Of a DNA stretch of 64,000 nt, positions 16,977 to 25,189 are shown piece by piece; position 1 is the stretch's first letter, and the number at the start of each line of letters is the position of its first letter. The notes beneath the pieces were generated by a model. It saw only the letters and a program-made list of their open reading frames with translations, was not told the origin of the DNA and ran no database searches. The translations under genes and the position numbers were made by a program. The DNA is from Alkalihalophilus marmarensis DSM 21297 (GTDB taxonomy: Bacteria; Bacillota; Bacilli; Bacillales; Bacillaceae_D), in assembly GCF_000474275.2 (NCBI RefSeq), contig NZ_ATAE01000005.1, forward strand, positions 241,348 to 305,347, written 5' to 3'.

Positions 16977-17486
16977 ATGAATAGGTGTAAATGGGCAAAG
17001 GATGATCCGTTGATGATCGATTACCATGACCATGAATGGGGACGCATAATAAGAGAGGACGAATCATTGTTTGAAGCTCTGAGCCTTGAAGTCTTTCAAG
17101 CAGGCCTCAGCTGGAGAACGGTATTACATAAGCGTGAGCGGTTCCGAATCCAATTTCATGGGTTTAACATCGAAAAGGTGGCTTCAATGACCCCTGTTGA
17201 TGTGGACAGGCTGCTTAATGATGCAACGATCATTAGGCATAGAAGGAAGATAGAAGCGACAATTGTAAATGCAGAGATTCTATGTAACCTTTTAAAAAAA
17301 GAAAATAGTTTCTATGAGTGGATTCAGAAGCTGCCGAAAGAAAAGGAAGCAGCTTGTAAGGCATTAAGCAAGCTATTCAAGCATGTCGGTCCCACGACAG
17401 TAGAAAGTTTTTTTATGGCAATAGGATATTTTAAGCCCGTTCATGACACAGACTGTTTTCTGCATCAAAAAGGGAGCATGGATTAA
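16977..17486 (+). CDS. tag: DNA-3-methyladenine glycosylase I
   Basis: Base-excision repair enzyme removing 3-methyladenine. Zinc ligands are all present: Cys4, His17 (in DYHDHEWG), His156 and Cys160 (in VHDTDC). The catalytic-site Glu38 and Trp46 (GLSW) region is intact. 169 residues, somewhat shorter than the ~187 common for Tag because the C-terminus stops soon after the second zinc pair. AGGGGGAAG lies upstream of the ATG. The terminator hairpin begins inside its last codons. Confidence 0.93.
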   Translation: MNRCKWAKDDPLMIDYHDHEWGRIIREDESLFEALSLEVFQAGLSWRTVLHKRERFRIQFHGFNIEKVASMTPVDVDRLLNDATIIRHRRKIEATIVNAEILCNLLKKENSFYEWIQKLPKEKEAACKALSKLFKHVGPTTVESFFMAIGYFKPVHDTDCFLHQKGSMD

Positions 17487-17507
17487 GTTAATAAACCATG
17501 CTCCCTT
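17470..17507. terminator. Bidirectional terminator between tag and gerXC
   Basis: AAGGGAGCATGG (17470-17481) pairs with CCATGCTCCCTT (17496-17507). The tag stop codon lies in the loop. Confidence 0.85.
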
Positions 17508-17510
17508 ATA

Positions 17511-18587
17511 TTATTCTCTCACTCCTGTTTCTGTAATAACGACTTCAGCTTTCACATTAATGTTGGCGTTAGGATAATAACTTTCCCATTCCTCTAAGTT
17601 AAAGTGATAGGTTTTTCCCTTCACTCGACTCCCCATTCCGATCGGATCTATATTATTTTCTTGAAATAAAGAGATAAGCCGGCTGGCATCTGATTCAAGC
17701 TTTTCTGTCACTTTTACAGTGATTTCTTTTAGTTTTTCATCGTCAATTTGTTCACCCGAATATTCATTTACCTTCCCTTTAAATTTTATGAGGATGTCAA
17801 TAGCGGGCGTATTTGTGCCTTTTTCTATTGTGAATTTAGTTCGCGAATGGATATTTCTTAAGACAGCAAATTCATTTTTTTCACTTAGCTCAATTTCATA
17901 GGTGCCATTTGCAAAAGGCTCGAGTAATATTTTCATTACAAAGGAGTCTGTTAAATTAAGCTTATCGACATAACGATCTCCTTTAAATAAGGCAACGCCG
18001 TCTACTTGCAGGTGTTCCTCTGACTGTTTAATATAAGGCATAAACGGATCTCTGCCATCTTCATAATAATACTTCATAAACAAATGGAAGTTTGCCTGAG
18101 GAATATTTTGTCTTTCCATATTCTGTTCTATTAACTCAGCAATATACGACGCGACTTCCATTTCAAGGGGATAAGTGGTTTCTAAAATTTCTTTTGTTGA
18201 GCCTGCGGTTAAAGCAACGAAGTTTCTCATTCCAATCGTAGCATCGCGGGAAAAGGTATCTAGAATAGGCATGATTCCGGTCTTCTCTGCGAGCTCTTCA
18301 TTAAATAAAATGGTAGTAATCTTCCCGCTATGAAGAGGTCTAGAGGCCTGGGCGTTTAATTCGAGTCTTGCATCACGACTCGTACTTGCTACAGCTGAAA
18401 TGATTTCACTTTCTATTGCACCCTCCATATTATAGACGGGTAAGCTGACCGTCCCTTCAACCCGGTCTTCATCATAATAATCATAACCAATTGAATGGAT
18501 CAGCTGAACTTCATCTAAAATCATAGTTTGTACACATCCATTCAAAAACAGGATACTTAAACACAAAGTTAGTAATAATCTTTTCAT
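17511..18587 (-). CDS. Spore germinant receptor C subunit (Ger(x)C lipoprotein), operon 1
   Basis: Lipoprotein subunit of a GerA-type germinant receptor in the spore inner membrane. Signal peptide with lipobox LNGC (Cys18); then the three-domain Ger(x)C body with family stretches QLIHSIGYDY, ASTSRDARLELNAQASRPLHSGK and a C-terminal NIDPIGMG. 358 residues. The start overlaps the gerB-type gene by four bases. Expected to be made in the forespore under sigma G, but I could not find a convincing sigma-G promoter. The germinant is not predictable. Confidence 0.93.
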   Translation of the reverse strand: MKRLLLTLCLSILFLNGCVQTMILDEVQLIHSIGYDYYDEDRVEGTVSLPVYNMEGAIESEIISAVASTSRDARLELNAQASRPLHSGKITTILFNEELAEKTGIMPILDTFSRDATIGMRNFVALTAGSTKEILETTYPLEMEVASYIAELIEQNMERQNIPQANFHLFMKYYYEDGRDPFMPYIKQSEEHLQVDGVALFKGDRYVDKLNLTDSFVMKILLEPFANGTYEIELSEKNEFAVLRNIHSRTKFTIEKGTNTPAIDILIKFKGKVNEYSGEQIDDEKLKEITVKVTEKLESDASRLISLFQENNIDPIGMGSRVKGKTYHFNLEEWESYYPNANINVKAEVVITETGVRE

Positions 18588-19687
18588 TTTCTAAGTTTCC
18601 TCCTTATCATTAATATAAGCAATAGGAAAGGGAGGTATAAATAAACGATGTACGTTCCGGTATAAGACACATACGTATTTAAAAAATCTATTTGCGCTCT
18701 TGTAGTAAATGAAATAGTGATAAGTAATGCAATCACACTCATTATTAAAATTGACTTACGGTGAGATATGTTTATTTGTCTTTTGAGGGCACGGCTCGCT
18801 CCCCACAATCCTAGGGTAATATTAGGCATCACAACAAACATCCAGGTAGCAATTCCTAAATACTCAAACCGTTCAATGAAAGGAAGCTCAAGCACTTTCC
18901 ACGCACTTAATGTCGGCCATATCGTAGTTGCAAGCTGTTTTTCACTATAAAAAACAAATGTAACAATCGTAACCGTTAGATAAATAAACGTCGTAAATAT
19001 GATGCCAAAATGAGCAAATTTCTGTGATTTTTTTGGTTCTTGAATAAATGGATAATAGATTAGTAAAAGTTCAGGTCCCAAAAAGCTTAAAGTCATCGCC
19101 TTCGTCGCTTCAATCTGTACATTAATACTTGTATCAAATAATGGCATTAGATTCCGATAGGTAGCAAATTCGAGCGGTGCTAAAGCAGAGAAATAAAGAA
19201 ACATTGGAATGACGACGCCTAAAAAACAAATCCCGGCAACGACCCGGAATCCGCTCGTAATGGCATAATAGGCAATTAGAATAATGCTGAGAGAGATTGC
19301 CCAAGTAGGAAGTTCTGGGAAAATCCATATTTGTACAACCTCAATATACGTACGTAATACGGTCATAGCTAAGAAAGTAATATAAATAATAAAGACAAAG
19401 GTTAAAAAGCCGCCTATCCATTTGCCGAATGCACTCTTATGAACGGAAACGAGATCTTTATCAGTTCCATTCAAAATTTTATACATGATCCAAATTATGA
19501 TGTGAAATAATATTCCAGTTAACAGGACAGCTATCCACGCACGAAAGCCTGCGATGCCTGCAATATACCGAGTGAAACCTAAGACCCCTACACCGACTTG
19601 CATAGAGTGGATTAAATAAAACACAAGGTATGGAGGGATCATCAAAGCTTCTTTCGGTGTTTTAGCAGGTACGGTGTTCATCGTCAT
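18584..19687 (-). CDS. Spore germinant receptor B subunit (GerAB/GerKB-type permease), operon 1
   Basis: APC-superfamily-like membrane subunit, ten or so hydrophobic helices in 367 residues, thought to bind the germinant. Seen: QVGVGVLGFTRYIAG in helix 1, LLAGxx-like helix 2 region, and the PLFDTS/AMTLSFLGPELLL segment of helix 6. ATG start six bases after GGAGGGA. Between the A and B genes is a 46-base gap holding a 17-bp tandem repeat. Confidence 0.93.
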   Translation of the reverse strand: MTMNTVPAKTPKEALMIPPYLVFYLIHSMQVGVGVLGFTRYIAGIAGFRAWIAVLLTGILFHIIIWIMYKILNGTDKDLVSVHKSAFGKWIGGFLTFVFIIYITFLAMTVLRTYIEVVQIWIFPELPTWAISLSIILIAYYAITSGFRVVAGICFLGVVIPMFLYFSALAPLEFATYRNLMPLFDTSINVQIEATKAMTLSFLGPELLLIYYPFIQEPKKSQKFAHFGIIFTTFIYLTVTIVTFVFYSEKQLATTIWPTLSAWKVLELPFIERFEYLGIATWMFVVMPNITLGLWGASRALKRQINISHRKSILIMSVIALLITISFTTRAQIDFLNTYVSYTGTYIVYLYLPFLLLILMIRRKLRK

Positions 19688-19715
19688 TTAGATCCCTCCT
19701 TTGATTAGAATTCTG

Positions 19716-19749
19716 ATTAAATTCCTTCCTTCATTAAATTCCTTCATCA
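19716..19749. repeat. 17-bp tandem repeat across the gerXA stop codon
   Basis: Plus-strand ATTAAATTCCTTCCTTC (19716-19732) is repeated as ATTAAATTCCTTCATCA (19733-19749). The gerXA stop codon (19734-19736) sits in the second unit. Confidence 0.8.
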
Positions 19750-21248
19750 ATATCTTTTTTCTTTTTCGCTTTTCGTTTATTAAAGCGAACGTTATTTTTG
19801 GTTTGTAAATGAATAGGGCGTTTTGATTGGAAATTAAATGGCATCCTAAAAAACGCATCCTTAAAATCTGCCAGCCTCGTAGGATATAAAGGAGCTAAAT
19901 AGGGCCGCCCAAGCGAGGTGATGGTCAGCAGATGAACAAGCATAAAATTAAATAAAATAGCTAATCCGACTAAGCCCCATAATTGAGAGGCGAAAATATA
20001 AGGGAAGCGTATAAGTCTGATGGTATTACCCATTCGATAGACTGGTGTTGTAAATGAAGCAAGAGCGGCAAGCGCTACTATAATTAATAAAACATTACTC
20101 GTTAAGCCTGCTTCAACAGCTGCTGTCCCAATAACAATCCCGCCAACGATACCAATCGTCTGCCCGACTTTTGTAGGAAGCCGTGCACCTGCCTCACGGA
20201 GAAGTTCAATCGTTAATTCTAAAAATAATGCCTCTAATATAGGCGGGAAAGGAATTTGACTTCTTGATACAATTAAGGTCGCAAGTAGATCTTGCGGTAT
20301 AATCTCAGCGTGATACGTTAGTACCGCTACATAAAGGGGCGTAGCAAAAATAGAAAACCAAACGGCAAATAACCTGATCAGACGAAATGCGGTTGCAATA
20401 TGCCAAGATAAAAAATAATCTTCAAATGCTGAGAAGAATTCAACTAATGTTGTCGGACCGGTAATAGCCTGTGGCGAACCATCCGCAAGAACAATTACTT
20501 TCCCTTCAGCCAAAAGAGCGGCAACCCGGTCAGGCCGTTCTGTATCGATAAATTGAGGGAACGGGCTGTTCGTTTGATCTTCTATCATTTGATTAATATA
20601 AGAGCTGTCATTAATTTGATCAAATTGAATGGAACTCACACGTTCAATCATTGTATTTACATTTTCTTCATTGGCTATGGATTGTATATACATGATGCAT
20701 ACTCTTGTTCTTGAGAGGGTGCCGACTGTATATTCTTTTACTTTTAAATCAGGCACTGGAATACGCTTGCGTACTAAATTTATATTTGTATCAATACCTT
20801 CTACGAATGATTCTTTTGGACCGATTACACTAAATTCTACTTCGGGTATCGTAATCTCACGGTTATCATCCGTTTGAATAGCGACTAAAATACAAAGAGC
20901 TGCTTGTTCTTCTAGTTGGATGCACGCATATCCACGCATAAGTGAATCAGCGACAACATTCCCATCAGAAGTTAGTTTGGTATCGTCTATAGAAATAAAC
21001 GTACGAAGGTCTTCTGGTGTATGAAATTGATGATCCTGTAACTTTTTAATCACATCATTATGTAACTTTTTAGGATCAATCAACGTTCCATAAAAGGAAA
21101 CCCATAAATTTTTATAAGAAGTCACAATGATTCGGTGTTCGAAGTCGCTTGAAGTCATACCATCTTCTATTGCTTCTTGAATAGTCATAGGCTTTGTTTC
21201 ATTTTCTGTTGGAAGTGTTAGTCTTTTTTTGATGGAAAACCACGACAT
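19734..21248 (-). CDS. Spore germinant receptor A subunit (GerAA type), operon 1
   Basis: Largest receptor subunit: cytosolic N-terminal two-lobe domain (~residues 1-270), then about five or six membrane helices. Family motifs: NTERPDRV-like ...QFIDTERPDRVAALLAEGKV, ELLREAGARLPTKVGQTIGIVGG, and FPYIFASQLWG. 504 residues. Start follows AAGGAGG. Together with the B and C genes it forms a complete receptor. The C-terminus is strongly basic (KKKKD region) before the stop codon. Confidence 0.94.
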   Translation of the reverse strand: MSWFSIKKRLTLPTENETKPMTIQEAIEDGMTSSDFEHRIIVTSYKNLWVSFYGTLIDPKKLHNDVIKKLQDHQFHTPEDLRTFISIDDTKLTSDGNVVADSLMRGYACIQLEEQAALCILVAIQTDDNREITIPEVEFSVIGPKESFVEGIDTNINLVRKRIPVPDLKVKEYTVGTLSRTRVCIMYIQSIANEENVNTMIERVSSIQFDQINDSSYINQMIEDQTNSPFPQFIDTERPDRVAALLAEGKVIVLADGSPQAITGPTTLVEFFSAFEDYFLSWHIATAFRLIRLFAVWFSIFATPLYVAVLTYHAEIIPQDLLATLIVSRSQIPFPPILEALFLELTIELLREAGARLPTKVGQTIGIVGGIVIGTAAVEAGLTSNVLLIIVALAALASFTTPVYRMGNTIRLIRFPYIFASQLWGLVGLAILFNFMLVHLLTITSLGRPYLAPLYPTRLADFKDAFFRMPFNFQSKRPIHLQTKNNVRFNKRKAKKKKDIDEGI

Positions 21249-21297
21249 GAAACGACCTCCTTACTATCTTTAACCTGATAGGGCTGCAGTAATAATT

Positions 21298-21777
21298 TTA
21301 TGCTGGGTTTGCTTCATGTTTAGTGAAGTGGAGAATGATCGCGCGTATGATCATTCCAAGTCCATACCCGGCTAAATGAAATAAAATAGGGGACCAGATG
21401 ACTCCGATAAGATGGTCAAAAAATTGAATACTACGAGAATAAATCACACCAATGGTTCCGATATAAGCAGAAATGGCAAAAGGAATAAATGCATACTTTA
21501 CTCGCTCGCCCCCTGCATCACGGTACGCGTCGTACATGGAAAATAAATAAACACATGGATAAAACATGATCCATTGATAATTCACGGTATCGTTGGCTGC
21601 AGTCCCGTTACCATAAAAGCTCGGGATAATGGCTAAGTTCAATCTGGCTTGCACATTAATGGTGAATTCTAACAGTACAAAAAATACTCCCTTTAAAAAT
21701 TTTTGGTTAAGAAATTGTCCAAACCCGGGAAAAGCTATGCTCCAAAAAATGGCTTCTACCCTTTTTTCTTTACTCAT
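21298..21777 (-). CDS. Multi-pass membrane protein leading germination operon 1
   Basis: 159-residue protein with about four hydrophobic segments. The N-terminal AIFWSIAFPGFGQFLNQKFLKG stretch recalls TM2-domain proteins (GFGQ/GLGQ turn between helices), but I do not recognise the family. Its ATG overlaps the stop of a 41-residue frame upstream (ATGA), and gerXA starts 49 bases after its stop codon, on the same strand with no terminator. It is therefore probably co-expressed with the receptor and may be an accessory subunit; small D subunits are known in some ger operons, but this protein is larger. Confidence 0.75.
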   Translation of the reverse strand: MSKEKRVEAIFWSIAFPGFGQFLNQKFLKGVFFVLLEFTINVQARLNLAIIPSFYGNGTAANDTVNYQWIMFYPCVYLFSMYDAYRDAGGERVKYAFIPFAISAYIGTIGVIYSRSIQFFDHLIGVIWSPILFHLAGYGLGMIIRAIILHFTKHEANPA

Positions 21778-21899
21778 GTCATGCAGACGCTGCTTTCATG
21801 AGAATATTCACTGATAAGGGAGCTTATTTGCAGGAGAAGAGAGCTGCTTTTGTAATGGGATGTAAATGTCAACGCTTGGAGCGGGTTCGTTGCATTCAT
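21774..21899 (-). CDS. Small frame (41 aa) coupled to the membrane protein gene
   Basis: ATG at 21899 preceded by GGAGG with six-base spacing; 41 codons rich in Ser and Leu, ending in a TGA that overlaps the next gene's ATG by four bases. No membrane segment or known motif. It may be a real micropeptide or a leader for translational coupling. Judged coding mainly from the ribosome site and the overlap. Confidence 0.45.
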   Translation of the reverse strand: MNATNPLQALTFTSHYKSSSLLLQISSLISEYSHESSVCMT

Positions 21900-22004
21900 G
21901 TCTATTCCTCCGTCCTTACTTCGTTTGAAATGTACTAGTGCTAGTTTGTCTTAAATATGTCTTTCTATCCCATCTTTTCTAGAAACCATGATGGATTGAG
22001 CATA

Positions 22005-22039
22005 AAAAAGTGAGCTGAATTTAACTCAGCTCACTTTTT
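22005..22039. terminator. Terminator after the YvrJ-type gene
   Basis: 14-bp perfect stem AAAAAGTGAGCTGA (22005-22018) with 22026-22039. It separates the DUF1659-DUF2922-YvrJ unit from the ger operon. Confidence 0.9.
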
Positions 22040-22042
22040 GTA

Positions 22043-22222
22043 TTAATAATGTTGTTTCGTAAATAAGTTAGGAGGCTTTTTTGTGGAATCTGCTTTTAAT
22101 TGATGAAGAACTTCAATCATCAGGTCAAGTTTTTTCTCAAGCCGATAGAGTAAATAAAACGTGACCATCACAGGGAAGCCATACTCACTTAATATAGGAA
22201 GCCACAACTCAAATGAAGTCAT
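22043..22222 (-). CDS. YvrJ family small membrane protein
   Basis: 59-residue protein: short amphipathic start, one membrane helix (YGFPVMVTFYLLYRLEKKL, the YvrJ signature) and a charged tail. ATG at 22222, stop at 22043-22045. It begins two bases after the DUF2922 stop codon. YvrJ proteins commonly travel with DUF1659 and DUF2922 genes; no function is established. Confidence 0.85.
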   Translation of the reverse strand: MTSFELWLPILSEYGFPVMVTFYLLYRLEKKLDLMIEVLHQLKADSTKKPPNLFTKQHY

Positions 22223-22224
22223 AA

Positions 22225-22449
22225 TTAATGGGCAGGCAGTTCAATCACTTCAACTGCTCTTTCGGTAATCCGTGCACCTTTAATGCTAACGAAGTCCCCC
22301 CCAGAAGAAGTGTAAACATTTTTTTCAATCACTTTGTTCATCACTTGTAAGATTGCTTCTAGATCTGCGGGTTCAATTGGATCATCTAATGTGATAGAAA
22401 CTTGCTTGCCTTCTTGATTCAGAAATAACAATTCCAAGACTCGTGCCAT
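22225..22449 (-). CDS. DUF2922 family protein
   Basis: 74-residue soluble protein. The body LELLFLNQEGKQVSITLDDP followed by an EAILQVMNKVI helix and VSIKGARITERAVEVIEL is typical DUF2922. It lies between DUF1659 and YvrJ genes in the usual order. AGGAGATGATAAG ribosome site upstream. Function unknown. Confidence 0.85.
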   Translation of the reverse strand: MARVLELLFLNQEGKQVSITLDDPIEPADLEAILQVMNKVIEKNVYTSSGGDFVSIKGARITERAVEVIELPAH

Positions 22450-22481
22450 CTTATCATCTCCTAATATTATTAATTAATGAT

Positions 22482-22520
22482 GCTGATGAATTAAGCTGAT
22501 GAATTAAGCTAATGAATAGC
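22482..22520. repeat. 13-bp tandem repeat across the DUF1659 stop codon
   Basis: GCTGATGAATTAA twice (22482-22494, 22495-22507) plus a degenerate third unit. The DUF1659 stop codon (22504-22506) lies in the second unit. Confidence 0.85.
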
Positions 22521-22707
22521 TATTGTTTCGTACTACGCCGATTAAAGAATGTTTCTGCAAAGTACCAAGCGCTAAGGCAGTCTCTTCTAGGTCAATATCT
22601 AGAGAGGTACCCTTAATGTTGTTAAAGCGCTTATCTTTGAAAATATTTTCGCCGAACACATCTACACCGTGATGAAATTGTAAAGTAAGTCTTGTTTGCT
22701 GCATCAT
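22504..22707 (-). CDS. DUF1659 family protein
   Basis: 67-residue soluble protein with the DUF1659 pattern (LTLQFHHGVDVFGENIFKDKRFNNI then LGTLQKHSL). The start at ATG 22707 follows AGGAGGT by six bases; a longer reading to 22782 has no ribosome site. First gene of the DUF1659-DUF2922-YvrJ trio, function unknown. Confidence 0.85.
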   Translation of the reverse strand: MMQQTRLTLQFHHGVDVFGENIFKDKRFNNIKGTSLDIDLEETALALGTLQKHSLIGVVRNNSYSLA

Positions 22708-22948
22708 CTTATCACCTCCTTTCACGATGTATATAGCAATGAAATCTAAAAAGGGGTGATGTGAAATAAAAAAGGTGGTCATACTAGGTGTGGTTAAACG
22801 TTTAATAAGGAAGTTGTGTGTCTACTCTGAACATTTCAAATGAGGTTTCGTTTTATGCACAAAATGGGTAAACTAAAAGGTATACTTTTGGCATGAAAGG
22901 AAGATGGAGGGTTTCTTTCTTTGTTTTAGTGAAAAAAGATAAGAAGGG

Positions 22949-24739
22949 ATGCGAAAAACGTTCATGAATGTACAACAAAAAACGCCTGAAAAAATAGGGA
23001 GTGTCCTAATCATTTCAGCCATTTTGATAGGACTTTTTGTATTGTGGGGAGTGCTCTCTCCTGGCACACTACAATCTGCTGCAGACAGCGGACTCGGCTG
23101 GATGATTGAAAACTTTGGCTGGTTTTACATGTTATCAACTGCTTTTTTTGTATTATTTGTTATAGCTATTGCTCTAAGTCCCTTTGGAAGAATGAGACTT
23201 GGAAAGCCTGATGAAAGGCCGGAATATACTTGGTACTCTTGGATTGGGATGTTATTCGCTGCTGGAATCGGGGTAGGATTTGTATTCTGGGGTGTAGCTG
23301 AACCGGTATTATACTATATTGATACTCCTATGGGATATACACCTGAAACTGAACAAGCAGCCGCAGCAGGTCTTCGTTACGGGGTTTACCACTGGGCTCT
23401 GCATCCGTGGGCGATTTTCTCTATTGTGGGATTGACGTTAGCGTATGTACAATTCCGTAAAGATCGTCCTGCATTAATTAGTTCTGCTTTTTACCCTCTG
23501 TTAGGGGACCGTGTAAATGGCTGGACTGGTCGTTCAATTGATATTTTAGCTGTTATTGCTACTTGTACAGGTGTAGCAACAACGTTTGGTTTAAGCGCCC
23601 TGCAGATTACAGGCGGGTTATCTTATATTTCTGCTATCCCTAATAACGTCTGGACTCAAATTACCATTATTGCTGTTGTGACCGTGTTATTTATGATCTC
23701 GGCTGGTAAAGGGGTAGATAAAGGAATTAAGAAATTAAGTAATATTAACTTAGCCGTTGCAGGATTACTATTACTCTTTGTTATTATCGTAGGACCTACA
23801 TTATTTATTTTAGAGAATTTTGTTACGACGCTTGGCGGCTACATTACAAATGTGGCTTCAATGAGTTTAACAATGACTCCATTTTCAGAAAGTACATGGC
23901 TTGGAACGAACACAATCTTCTTTTGGGCTTGGCATATTGCATGGGCTCCATTTATGGGTCTTTTTATAGCGCGTATCTCACGCGGTAGAACAATTCGTGA
24001 ATTTATGGCGGGAGTATTATTAGTACCTTCCCTTTTAGCGGTTCTCTGGTTTACCACATTCGGTGGTACGGCTTTAAACCTTGAAATTTCAGGACAAGCT
24101 CCAATTGCCGATTTAGTTATGAGTAATGTAGAGCTTGCCTTATTTGCTACATTAGGAGAACTGCCTTTAAGCATGATTACGAATATATTAGCTGTTATTG
24201 TCATTCTTATTTTCTTCATTACTTCAGCGGACTCTGCTTCATATGTACTCGGTGCAATGACTTCTCACGGGAGTCTCAACCCTAAGTTATCAGTTAAGTT
24301 ATTATGGGGATTCTTAATCGCTGGTACGGCAAGTGTTCTCTTAATTAGCGGAGGAGGGGGACTCGATGCCCTTCAGACTGCATCAATCATTGCAGCCTTA
24401 CCTTTTGCAGTGATCATGATTATAATGATTATTTCCGTACTCGTGATGCTTGGCAGGGACTTTAAGTTAGAAGGCAAGAAAACACGTAAAAAGCGCGTAA
24501 TACAGTTGAAGAAAGAAATTAAAGAAGAGTTTTTAGACGATGTAAGAGAAGAGGTGTATGAAGAATTACGTGATGAAGTGAAAGAAGAAATGATCGAAGA
24601 AATGAAAGAAGAAGTAAAAGAGGAAATGATTGAGGAAATGAAAGAAGAAGTGTATGAAGAGATGAAAGAAGACTTCTACGAGGAAATTAAAGAAGATATT
24701 TATCAAGAACTAGATATTGATAAAGATAAGAAGAAATAA
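22949..24739 (+). CDS. BCCT family (betaine/carnitine/choline) transporter with long charged tail
   Basis: Sodium-coupled uptake of a compatible solute such as glycine betaine; 12-helix membrane protein. Seen: GIGVGFVFWGVAEPVLYY in the first half, the Trp-rich FFWAWHIAWAPFMGLFIARISRGRT helix-8 motif, and SADSASYVLG. About 77 residues at the C-terminus (from ~520) are almost wholly Glu/Lys/Asp with hydrophobics every fourth residue (EEMKEEV, EEMIEEM), much longer than usual. In BetP the C-terminal tail senses osmotic stress, so a regulatory role is plausible. Start 22949 or 22964; neither has ideal ribosome-site spacing. Confidence 0.92.
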   Translation: MRKTFMNVQQKTPEKIGSVLIISAILIGLFVLWGVLSPGTLQSAADSGLGWMIENFGWFYMLSTAFFVLFVIAIALSPFGRMRLGKPDERPEYTWYSWIGMLFAAGIGVGFVFWGVAEPVLYYIDTPMGYTPETEQAAAAGLRYGVYHWALHPWAIFSIVGLTLAYVQFRKDRPALISSAFYPLLGDRVNGWTGRSIDILAVIATCTGVATTFGLSALQITGGLSYISAIPNNVWTQITIIAVVTVLFMISAGKGVDKGIKKLSNINLAVAGLLLLFVIIVGPTLFILENFVTTLGGYITNVASMSLTMTPFSESTWLGTNTIFFWAWHIAWAPFMGLFIARISRGRTIREFMAGVLLVPSLLAVLWFTTFGGTALNLEISGQAPIADLVMSNVELALFATLGELPLSMITNILAVIVILIFFITSADSASYVLGAMTSHGSLNPKLSVKLLWGFLIAGTASVLLISGGGGLDALQTASIIAALPFAVIMIIMIISVLVMLGRDFKLEGKKTRKKRVIQLKKEIKEEFLDDVREEVYEELRDEVKEEMIEEMKEEVKEEMIEEMKEEVYEEMKEDFYEEIKEDIYQELDIDKDKKK

Positions 24740-24792
24740 AAAATTGTGTTTTACTATTTCAATACAATTAGTCGAGATTTGGTGAGTAGAAG

Positions 24793-25065
24793 CTGGCATT
24801 TGAGAAAAAACAAGTAAAAATGCTTTCACAATTATTCACTGAAGCAATTGAAAAAGGTATGATAGCAAAGCAGCCAATTGAACAGCTTATATCGAGCTAT
24901 TTTTGTATTCTTGACGGCAATGTATTTCATTTGTTCTTTTATAAAGAACATCAAAAACTAGATAATGAAGCCCAGGAAGCACATAATCAAGAGCGAATGA
25001 TGAATATTTGGAAAATATATTGGCAAGGCTTATGCGTAGACAAGGAAGCAGGATTACGATTATAG
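24793..25065 (+). pseudogene. C-terminal remnant of a TetR family regulator
   Basis: The frame (from CTG 24793 or ATG 24820, to 25065) matches only the ligand-binding C-terminal half of AcrR/TetR regulators: FTEAIEKGMI followed by ISSYFCILDGN and a final helix with IYWQGL. A stop codon just upstream (TAG) and no helix-turn-helix in any frame show that the DNA-binding domain is gone. It probably once controlled the adjacent BCCT gene. A short expressed protein is possible but has no clear ribosome site. Confidence 0.6.
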
Positions 25066-25079
25066 TAATCCTCTTTTTT
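25051..25079 (+). terminator. Intrinsic terminator at TetR remnant
   Basis: GGATTAC (25051-25057) pairs with GTAATCC (25065-25071), followed by CTTTTTT. It overlaps the remnant's stop codon. Confidence 0.8.
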
Positions 25080-25091
25080 ATGTTCACAAAC

Positions 25092-25106
25092 TGTTCAAAA
25101 TGAACA
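25092..25106 (+). promoter_or_regulatory. Short dyad upstream of YtkA-like gene
   Basis: TGTTCA-AAA-TGAACA, a perfect 6-3-6 palindrome 84 bases before the lipoprotein start; possible operator, regulator unknown. Confidence 0.3.
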
Positions 25107-25189
25107 TTGATATGTGATGTCTGCATCATATTTTCATCACAAATAGATGCTACACTATGTGTAACGAAAACAAAGAGGTGAAATGATAA

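Noticed and set aside
21900..22000. Sigma-G promoter of germination operon 1
   Set aside because: A CATATTT sequence is present but no -35 element at the right distance.
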